Source: Jackrogersella multiformis
Taxonomy: Eukaryota > Ascomycota > Sordariomycetes > Xylariales > Hypoxylaceae
Length of the DNA stretch: 64,000 nt
Assembly: GCA_902806575.1 (NCBI GenBank)
Contig: CADCXD010000011.1
Location: 2,852,001 to 2,916,000 of the forward strand
Direction of reading: 5' to 3'
In this document: piece by piece, positions 56,334 to 64,000 of the stretch
Numbering within the stretch: position 1 is the first letter of the stretch
Layout of the letters: every line of letters begins with the position of its first letter
Program-made: the position numbers and the translations under genes
Notes under the pieces: model-generated
Told to the model about the DNA's origin: nothing
The model's input: the letters and a program-made list of their open reading frames with translations, nothing else
Database searches by the model: none

Positions 56334-57652
56334 GATGCTTGATGTCGTTTATGCGAAGTGAGGGTGCTGATGATAGGTTTATTCAACCTGTGAATGTAGG
56401 CGAAGTTGCCACCAGAATTGAGGAGTCTGGAGAATATTTATTATATTTCATCAATGCTGATGTTAAATACGGCGAGAGGCATGATCATAACTGCTACTTC
56501 ATTCATAGGTATTTTGGTTTCATTCTGTGACTTCCACATGGAAGCCAAGATAGCGAAGCGAAATGTGATTACCAGTTACATAGGTAGGTATCTCTGACGC
56601 CGAATTAAGATGGGATGGAATCGACGTCCACGTCGGTAACAATTTTCGGGTGCACCTCCAAGCTAGATATATCTTTTTGACTCCTAATCCTGATATATGG
56701 CGGTGGTTCCCACACGTAGGACAAAGTCTTGATGGGACGAATATCTCTCTGCGTGACTACTTCATGACTTGGTCCCGATCAGATCTTGAGAATTTATTTC
56801 TTGCGTACTATACGCTGTTAGTTATAGATGAGCAAACTGGCAAGACCTCTCGCGATTTTAAGTCTCTTGACAAACTCTATATTAGAATCAAGAGAGCTCG
56901 CGTTGTGTTTTCTTAATGTCGTCCCATGTCTGAGTCATTGGAGAATCTTGAGAGCTCACTCGAAATGTTACCCGTTTCTCACCAACATAGTCATAACAAT
57001 CTTGGGCCATGATTGCTTCCATACAAACAAAAGCTTACTCGGTTTGTAATAAGTATAAGAAGTAAGAGCGGTTTTTTCTCTCTCTTTTTCCGAATTTGAC
57101 AAGGTCATCCGTATTGTTAGACCTCGAGGTTGAGCCACATAGAAAGTTGATATTTAGGATTAGTTTGTTATTCGGAATGCCCATCTATTTCCCGTTATCA
57201 GAGGAGCTGCGCTAGCTGGCTAGTAAATCCGTCTAAGCTCCTTTCATGTTTTGGTAAAGTATGTGATATAAGATCACGTTTGCGATGATAAGTATCCAAG
57301 GCAGACCCATAACGATATGGCATGCATATGAAGTTTTGCCTCGAAGCGGCAATACTAAAACCGATTCGCCATTCGACATTGGCTGGTTAGTGTCGGAACT
57401 GTAAAGTGGAGAGGATTGACTCCTCTCCGTTCTGTTCTATACCCACCATCAGTATCCGACTTCGGTGATGCATCTTGGCCAAGGTATGGGTTTAGCTATA
57501 TATAGGAGGTAGGTGTATGCAATTGATGGTAAGGTATTGATAGTATTGGCGTAAGACAAATACCTTTCGGCTGCACTGCTCCTCAGCTCTTTGTGCCTTG
57601 TTTAAATAGATATTCGAACCTCCTTAGAGTTGCCATCGTCACATTTGACAAA
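56334..57652. other. Intergenic, divergent hydrolase-TPR / ACC deaminase
   Basis: About 1.3 kb. An 88-codon plus-strand frame at 56650-56916 (LRDYFMTWSRSDLENLFLAY) reads like protein but matches nothing I know and has no clear flanking exons. Otherwise AT-rich spacer. Confidence 0.45.
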
Positions 57653-58930
57653 ATGGCTGACCTTGACCTCCGCGTTCCTGAACCCTTCGCTAGTATCCCA
57701 CGAGAGTCTTTTCTCTTCGGGCCATCCCCTATCCAGCACCTACCGCGTATATCCGCGGCGCTCGGCGGGAAAGTCCAGGTCTACGCCAAGCGCGAGGATT
57801 GCAACTCCGGACTTGCCTACGGCGGGAACAAGACGCGGAAGCTAGAGTGGGTATTTAGTTCAGAGGGAGATGAATTATTGAAACTCACATCAACTGTAGA
57901 TATCTCGCTGCCGAGGCCCTGGCTAAAGGCGCTGATACACTCGTTTCTATCGGCGGCGTGCAGTCAAACCGTACGTAGTATCGAGGATTCTTGTCCCCTT
58001 TTTGACCCCTAATTAAGCCAATGGAGGAGTAATTACTCCCAAAACATGGCCCCAGCTTCTTATAATTCCCGCATCGTATATAGAAGTAATCGCCCACTAA
58101 CTCTCGTGGCAGACACACGTCAAGTCGCCGCCGTAGCCGCCGCGCTGGGCCTGCAATGCGCGCTGGTGCAAGAACGCTGGGTGGAAATCTCGCCCTCGCA
58201 TAGCTCCTCCGAAGAGCAGCACTACAGCAGCGTAGGCAACATCCAGCTATCGCGGCTCATGGGCGCGGACTCGCGCCTCGAAACCGCGACGACCTTCGGC
58301 ATCGAGCATAAGCCCACGCTAGCGCAGCTCGAGGCCGAGCTCGCGTCTAAGGGGCAGAAGCCGTATTACATCCCGGCCGGTGCTTCGGACCACCCTCTAG
58401 GAGGGCTGGGGTTCGCGCGCTGGGCGCTAGAGGTCGAGGCGCAGGAGCGCGCTTCGGGCGTCTTCTACGACACGGTGATCGTGTGTGCGGTGACGGGGTC
58501 GACGTTCGCGGGCATGGTGGCCGGGTTCAAGCTTGCGCAGAAGAAGCTGGGCTCTAAGCCGCGGCGCGTGATCGGCATCGACGCCTCGGCAACGGTGAAG
58601 CAGACTTTCGACCAGGTGCTCCGCATAGCCAAGATGACGGCTGTTAAGATCGGCTTGGAAGAGGGCGACATCACTGAGGCGGATATCGAGCTCGACGACA
58701 GGTATCATGCCGGCGTGTACGGGATCGCGGATGAACAGACGCTAGAGGCGATCCGGTTCGGTGCCAAGACGGAGGCGTTCATCACGGACCCCGTGTATGA
58801 GGGCAAGAGCCTGGCGGGGATGATGGATCTCATTCGAAAGGGCGAGATTCGCGAGGGTAGCAATGTACTGTATGCGCATTTGGGTGGGCAACTGGCGCTG
58901 AATGCCTATCCATCCATCGGCACTCAGTAA
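57653..58930 (+). CDS. 1-Aminocyclopropane-1-carboxylate deaminase
   Basis: PLP enzyme cleaving ACC, the plant ethylene precursor, to 2-oxobutyrate and ammonia; close relatives act as D-cysteine desulfhydrases. Exons 57653-57846, 57900-57970 and 58113-58930 keep phases 2 and 1, giving 360 residues. The PLP lysine is Lys60 in YGGNKTRKLE; the substrate-binding loop GGVQSNHTRQVAA is assembled by junction 2; the phosphate-binding Thr/Gly loop is AVTGSTFAGM; VYEGKSLAGMMDL and LYAHLGGQLALNAYP close the fold. The first intron donor GTGGGT was preferred over a nearby GTATTT because only it restores EYLAAEALAKGAD. Such enzymes help plant-associated fungi lower host ethylene. Confidence 0.95.
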
Positions 58931-59260
58931 AAGTACAGTTACATTCATACTAGAATTGGTCAAATCTTTATTTCGTTACGCTTGCTTCGTCGTCTAACGT
59001 AAATAGTGAGTCGTCCGCCCTTGCATCCCCCTACGACATCCATTCATTTTCTAGGTACCTTACCCTAGGTACCAGAGGCAATCAATGCAAAATCAGTGGG
59101 CAGTGTACGTGCACGTACAACAAGAGTACACGCATCACCACCCACATTATACACGAACGATTCTTTCCATATGCTGGTGGAAGTAGCTACGGCATCATAA
59201 TGATTCTCCATCGATTTTCTCATAGCGCAATACTCCCAAATGAGTCCTCGAGAAGATCCC
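58931..59260. other. Short convergent spacer
   Basis: 330 bases between ACC deaminase and the surface-protein gene, with a TAGGTACC-type repeat near 59052-59073. Confidence 0.5.
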
Positions 59261-60437
59261 CTAGAGCCTCTCGTTATTCTGCCTCCTCATCTCATCTCGA
59301 AACACATTCCTACCTGCCGGAGATCGATCTTGACCTCGTGACCCAGGTCCACGGAAATCCATACGTCGTTCCTCGGTTGGGGTTCCGGCCAAGCTATCTA
59401 GCGCATCGCTATCTCGTCTCGGGCGGCCTGGCGTATCACGATAGATGTCACCGCCATCAGCCTCGACCTCTCGTTCCATTAGTTGGATGCGCTCATTAGC
59501 TTTATTCTTCTTGCCGAGTCCCATCCGAGAGCGTGAGCTCTTTCCAACACCATATCCATTTCTGCCACGCGACATGATGTTCCCAAGGCCAATATGTCGA
59601 GATTTTCTGTTCCAGAGGAAGGTTCCAACAACACACAACGCGATGAAACCGAACACAGTAGGCAGAGCGATGATCAAGGCGGCCTTGTCGGGAGTCTTGC
59701 CAGTCTCGGGGTGATACGCAGGGTACCCGGTAACCAGAACTGTAGGGCCCTTAACTATTTCGCTGGAATTCCCAGATGTAGTTATGGTAGCAAGTTGCAG
59801 AGTGATATTCTTGGCGGACTGATGCTTCATTAAGCTGTCCTGAATTGTATAGCTCCAGAAACCCCAAGATGCAGACCACTTAGGTGACTCGAAAGCTTGA
59901 TCGGTGACTTCGCCTGTAGTCTCGTTAAGATAGTTGCCCTGAACTAACAGGGTGGTGTTCGGGGCGGTGAAGTATGTCGTATCCCAAGTAACTACCAAAA
60001 GGTTAGCGAGATCACCGTACGGAAGCACGATGGGTACACTATGTACAGTAGTATGTAACGCCTGGATACAACGGTGCTCCGTTAGTGGGCTGACACCATG
60101 GAGCATTGTCGCCATCCTTATTATGGCATATCGGGAACGAGCCAGCGTCGCCACCAGTCGCAGTAGCGATCGGGGCGGTACCTGTGCTCGTAGAAACCTT
60201 TCCATAGTTGGTCTCGGTGAAGACGGTGGCGGTCAGATCGTGAGGGGCACCCGATATAACGGTGGGAGTTCCGCTTATAGTGGTGAGGACAGGCGTGACG
60301 GTGCTCGGCTTGCCGTCTTCGTTGACGGTTACCCAGGGTTGAAGGGCACTATCTGCTTGTCTGGGACGAATGTTCGGTACAGCAGATGCCAAGGATAACA
60401 GCGTTGCCGTTCCAATGGTTGACCTCAACACATACAT
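59261..60437 (-). CDS. Secreted-leader single-pass plasma-membrane protein
   Basis: Exons 60437-60047 and 59991-59261 encode 373 residues, phase 1 kept. A signal peptide (MYVLRSTIGTATLLSLASAV) is followed by a Ser/Thr/Pro-rich extracellular stretch, a conserved patch FPICHNKDGDNAPWCQPTNG with PGVTYY and TWDTTYF, several N-glycosylation sites, one transmembrane helix (ALIIALPTVFGFIALCVVGTFLWN) and a basic then acidic cytosolic tail with RGRNGYG and many Arg/Asp. This layout matches Wsc/Mid2-like fungal wall sensors, but neither the WSC domain nor a clear Mid2 match is visible, so only the topology is firm. The junction residue (Phe in YYFTWD) is usually Val, so the acceptor could differ by a few bases. 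Confidence 0.85.
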
Positions 60438-61039
60438 GATTGGTTTTTGGCTAGTTGCTTCAACGTATGTAGTATCTGCCTAACCTAGGTACTTAAGTAG
60501 ATAAATATGCGGAAGACGCGAAGTATATAGAAGAAAATAATCTCGAGATCGCATATGAAAATTAACTACCTGAAGACGCGAATTAGCAAGAGAGGTCGAG
60601 AGACGAGAAATAAGAAATAAAGATAATACTTAAAATATAGAATGCTAAAAAGGGTGAAAGGGGTCAATCAAGCACAATCCACAATCAAGCGAGCAAATAT
60701 ATCTCTCATCTAGAGTTGAGAACGAGAACGCGAACGAGAACGCGAACGAGGAAGAGAAGGAGAAGAATTCGGGAACGAACCAAGCTAAGAAATAAAATAC
60801 AAGGTTACCTACCAAGGTACCTAGGTAACTAAAAGCTGAACGACTTCCGAGTCATCCATAAAGCCTATCTATTATGAATGCCAGGTTAGACCTACCTTCG
60901 GTTGATCGCCAAATCTAGATAGCTAATCTTAGCCCAAGTCCGCTAACTACATCCATCCATACATGTATGTACGTACTGCCCCTGAATTAAACCCCGCAAT
61001 GTACTCTGTACTGGGTTCATGGTTGTATGGTACCTGCGT

Positions 61040-61080
61040 CTACCTAGGTACTCTGCCTACCGGTATGTACCTAGGTACGT
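61040..61080. repeat. CCTAGGTA-family repeat cluster
   Basis: TACCTAGGTACT, then GTACCTAGGTACGT after 16 bases. Confidence 0.75.
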
Positions 61081-61485
61081 CCGCCGTACGGCTGCCGAAG
61101 AAATGCGCGTCATACAGGAACACGATCCCGTTCCACTGACAGAATCTCGCGACTACCTATGTAATTAGTGTACCTCCTAGATGCTAGGTAGTACACTACA
61201 GGTAGGTACATAAGCCTAAGGCATACATAAACCATTAATAGTACCTTCCGACATAACTCCGGTCATTTCCCTTTTCAATAAGGTTGTCTTCTCTTTCCTC
61301 TTATATACATACCTAGGTACCTACCTGGCAGCTGCCTGGGTTTTATCGGTTCACGACTTCGCTTCAATTGCTATTAAGGAGGTTACCGTGGTCGTACAGC
61401 TGGGAGTACCCGTAGCAATCAATTGGATCCAATGTTTAGGATTTCTGCAATGACGGTGTTGCAACCGAGCATGTTTATCTCACGT

Positions 61486-61512
61486 ACCTACCTGGTAAGG
61501 TACCTAGGTAAT
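61486..61512. repeat. CCTAGGTA-family repeat
   Basis: TACCTACCTGGTAAGGTACC continuing into TAGGTAA. Confidence 0.7.
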
Positions 61513-61861
61513 AGTAGATGCCTGCTTGACGGACCACCGATTACTACATAGGACCTGCCCCCTATTCCTAAACTAAAATTACCTAAGCTTATGGATAAAG
61601 TAGGCGTGTGTGTGATTATGTAATCGCCAGGAATTCTAAGGTCGGAAGCTCAATCCTCAGACTTGGAATTTTAGATTGCAAAATATAAAGCAACGTTGGG
61701 ACAATCGTCATCAAGGCATATCCCTTTCACTATCCCGAGCAGACATTTCTGTGTGCAGTATTGGTGGAGAGGTGATCTTAGAAACCAGTTCATGGCAGTA
61801 TTTGATATATTCGATCAACATATTTCCCGATTCGTTTTAAATGCATGACCAAAATGATAGT

Positions 61862-61890
61862 CCATGACATATCAAGTCATGACATATCAA
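61862..61890. repeat. Direct tandem repeat of 15 bases
   Basis: TCATGACATATCAAG occurs twice in tandem, about 460 bases before the NmrA-like start. Confidence 0.6.
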
Positions 61891-62347
61891 GCATGATCTG
61901 CTTCGAAGCTATCGTGGATCAACAACGGAAGAGGCCATGACAAATATATGTTCGAGTTAATCACTCCGCGGGGTACGTGGAGGAATTACGAATATGACTA
62001 CTCTGATGAGCTCACATTCCGCCGTCCAATAACACGCACGATTCTCCGAATTCGATGGCGCGATATCACTAGGGATGTTCTTATTTTGTATCATCTTGAT
62101 GTCTACACTCGGCCTATGTTCACTCCGGCCAAGAACTTTTCACCAGCTGTAACATCATTAACATCACATATCACCATCGACCGATACCCGCTTAGCCGTC
62201 GGTTCGTAAATATAAATAGCCCCTCATAGATGCTGCGGCAGTTGGTCGGTCTGCCCGGATTCTTTAATCTCTCGAACACCCAATTCTAGTTTTATAAAAT
62301 CTTCGAAGATTGATAAAAAAGTATTTTAGGTACACATAGAAGACACT

Positions 62348-63422
62348 ATGGCAAGCTCAATTAAGAACGTGGTTGTTGTTGGGGTGAGTAAACCCTTACC
62401 TAGGCGAAGGACGCCGCGCTCAATACCTACTTAGGTAGATATTCACATGATGCTGACTACTATCATCACCTAGGCGTCCGGAAACCTTGGCAAGGCGGTT
62501 GTCCAGGAGCTCCTCGAAGCTGGTTTCAATGTGACGGCATTGACGCGGGAGGACTCGACCTCTACTCTTCCGTCGAATGTGGTGTCTAAGAAGGTTGACT
62601 ACCAGTCGGTCGAGTCGTTAACCTCTGCTCTTGGAGGACAAGATGCGGTGGTCTCCACCATCGCGTCCGTAGCCATCGGTAGCCAGAATGCATTAGTTGA
62701 TGCTGCTGTTGCTGCTAAGGTAAAACGGTTCATTCCGTCAGAGTTCGGTATAAATACGAGAACCGCGGGCAACACAACAATCGGCAACATCCTTCAAACA
62801 AAAATCAAGACCCTTGACTACATCATTGGCAAATCTAAAGAAAACCTATGGTTCACGTGGACCGGTGTTTCGACCGGGATATTCTTCGATTGGGTAAGTG
62901 TAAATAATGTCATAGTATTCCAGCTTTAGCTATACGAAGACGATGAGTACAATGTTAACGGAGATATCAAATATCTAGGGACTCAAATATGGGGTGACTG
63001 GGTTCAACAAGGATACGAAAACTGCGCTCATCTATGACTCGGGAAACGAGCCTGTCCAGGCTTCGAACTTGGGGTTTATCGGCAAGGCCGTCGTCGCCAT
63101 CCTATCCCACCCAGATAAAACGGCTAACCAGTACCTCTCCATCGCGTCATTCAACCCTTCCCAGAACCAGATACTCGAGATCGTGGAAGCGGAGACAGGT
63201 GAGAAGTGGAAGGTAGAGCACGCTAGCACTTTGGATCAAGAAAAGGTCGGACTGGAGAAGCTGAGCAAGGGTGACTATAGCGCCTTCTCCAATCTTTTGC
63301 GGAGGCATGTCTATGGGGATGGTGCCAATCGCGCGGTCAGGGGAGAAGATAGCGCAAACGGATTACTTGGGCTACATGAAGAAGATCTGGAAGCAACTCT
63401 AAAGGAGTGGCTACATACCTAG
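62348..63422 (+). CDS. NmrA-like / isoflavone-reductase-like NAD(P)-binding protein
   Basis: Atypical short-chain dehydrogenase of the NmrA/PCBER group. Exons 62348-62383, 62474-62893 and 62979-63422 are all phase 0 and give 299 residues, the usual length. The first junction builds the cofactor motif VVVVGASGNLGKAVV; then NVTALTRED, VSTIASVAIGSQNALVDAA, VKRFIPSEFGINT, and the C-terminal EIVEAETGEKWKVEH and DYSAFSNLLRRHVYG. The usual catalytic Lys (about residue 135) cannot be assigned with certainty. Members reduce secondary metabolites or sense NADP in nitrogen regulation; the reductase-like group is the better match. Confidence 0.92.
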
Positions 63423-63630
63423 GTAGGTAGCTAAATGCGAGTTACATATGTGTAGCATGGTATAGTGGTGCTCACAATTTTGATAAGTGGAACTGTTCGC
63501 GTATATACAAATTGAAAACTTGATAGGTAACTAGGTACCCAGGTGCAAATGTCTGCTTTTTCTTACTATCCGGCTTCATATCTGGCAGCATAGTATAGCT
63601 ACCTATGAGGGTTTCTTGATAGGCTCAAGT

Positions 63631-64000
63631 TTAAGCGAGGGCGGGAACCTGCCACGGAGCCCAGTCGGTAACAGCTACGGTTGCGCTGCTCTTCTCGACC
63701 ACAGGGGGCACAGTAGAACCAGCAAGCAAGAAGTAGTTGATGTAAGCTGTAAGATCGGATTGCTGAGAAGATGGGAACTGGCAATGGCTGTGGCCACCCA
63801 CGAGAGAAAATCCCATGTTGGTAGGTACGCCCAAAGCCTTGTAGATGAGACGACCAGCCTTCATGCATCCTGTCGTGCTGACGGGGCCCAGCCAGTCGAT
63901 ATCGTTCTCGAACGCTAGCAGACCTCGGGGAGCTACGAGAGCAGCTAACATGTGATGATCCTCAGGCATCGTGCTGGTCTTAGCAGTGTACGAATCGAGG
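63631..64000 (-). CDS. CE15 glucuronoyl methylesterase, 3' end
   Basis: The last 123 codons of a carbohydrate esterase family 15 enzyme that cuts the ester between lignin and glucuronoxylan; the 5' end lies right of the window. Seen are MPEDHHMLAALVAPRGLL, ENDIDWLGPVSTTGCMKAG and the catalytic histidine region VGGHSHCQFPSSQQSDLTAY. The catalytic Ser (GCSRxG) lies upstream and out of view. No carbohydrate-binding module follows the catalytic domain. A secreted lignocellulose-active enzyme fits a plant-associated fungus. Confidence 0.92.
   Translation of the reverse strand, partial: LDSYTAKTSTMPEDHHMLAALVAPRGLLAFENDIDWLGPVSTTGCMKAGRLIYKALGVPTNMGFSLVGGHSHCQFPSSQQSDLTAYINYFLLAGSTVPPVVEKSSATVAVTDWAPWQVPALA

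Larger units (their letters stand above)
60438..62347. other. Intergenic, repeat-rich, divergent
   Basis: 1.9 kb between the surface-protein and NmrA-like genes. It has a GAACGCGAACGAGA tandem tract at about 60719-60755, CCTAGGTA clusters (60478-60490, 60815-60830, 61040-61080, 61309-61327, 61486-61512) and a direct repeat TCATGACATATCAAG at 61862-61890. The 93-codon frame at 61948-62229 is not recognised. Confidence 0.55.

Noticed and set aside
56650..56916. 88-codon open frame upstream of ACC deaminase
   Set aside because: Reads like protein but lacks partner exons and any recognisable motif; kept only as a note.
1..64000. tRNA, rRNA, CRISPR array, bacterial-type operons or riboswitches
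   Set aside because: No tRNA A/B box pair, rRNA core sequence or regularly spaced repeat array was seen; the DNA is eukaryotic nuclear.

Overview
The window is nuclear DNA from a filamentous ascomycete. About 23 apparently intact protein genes, two of them cut by the window edges, sit on both strands. Most carry short introns of about 50 to 200 bases with GT..AG ends and CTAAC-like branch sites. Housekeeping genes with clear fungal orthologues (TRR1, SFH5, NPR2, MSY1, SDH4, VPS53, DSK2, YTH1) fix the phylum. The intergenic DNA and several introns are littered with an 8-base unit, CCTAGGTA, and its overlaps (TACCTAGGTACCTAGGTA). I associate this with Xylariales-type Sordariomycete genomes, but that placement is only an impression. 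Exon boundaries below were worked out by hand from reading frame, splice sites and family conservation.

Layout. Positions 1-8.5 kb look like the ragged end of a secondary-metabolite locus: the 3' end of a highly reducing polyketide synthase (ER-KR-ACP), a Zn2Cys6 regulator, a decayed MFS exporter and a C-terminal scrap of a medium-chain dehydrogenase. From 8.8 to 28 kb lies a core-gene block: a small Tyr/Ser/Gly-rich protein with an abnormal splice donor, thioredoxin reductase, a PQ-loop membrane protein, Sfh5, Npr2, mitochondrial TyrRS divergent from SDH4, Vps53 and a GH18 chitinase. From 28.2 to 34.1 kb I recognise no gene. From 34 to 55 kb are Dsk2, a quinone-oxidoreductase-like MDR, a metallo-beta-lactamase-fold protein, an amidase, a SAM methyltransferase, a secreted GH31 alpha-glucosidase, Yth1, a DUF1776 protein, a frameshifted APH-family kinase pseudogene and a five-exon gene joining a pseudo-hydrolase to TPR-like repeats. 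From 56 to 64 kb are an ACC deaminase, a single-pass surface protein, an NmrA/isoflavone-reductase-like protein and the 3' end of a CE15 glucuronoyl esterase.

How the genes relate. Apart from the left edge there is no obvious pathway cluster. MSY1 and SDH4 share one divergent promoter and both serve mitochondria. The chitinase, alpha-glucosidase and glucuronoyl esterase fit a saprotrophic or plant-associated life. The points most worth checking are the decaying cluster arm, the pseudo-hydrolase/TPR protein (resembling a fungal NLR without its NTPase) with a stop-free intron that could encode a hydrophobic insert, the AT-AG intron with an in-frame ORF after the stop codon, and the CCTAGGTA repeat system. 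No tRNA, rRNA, CRISPR array or intact transposon was recognised.
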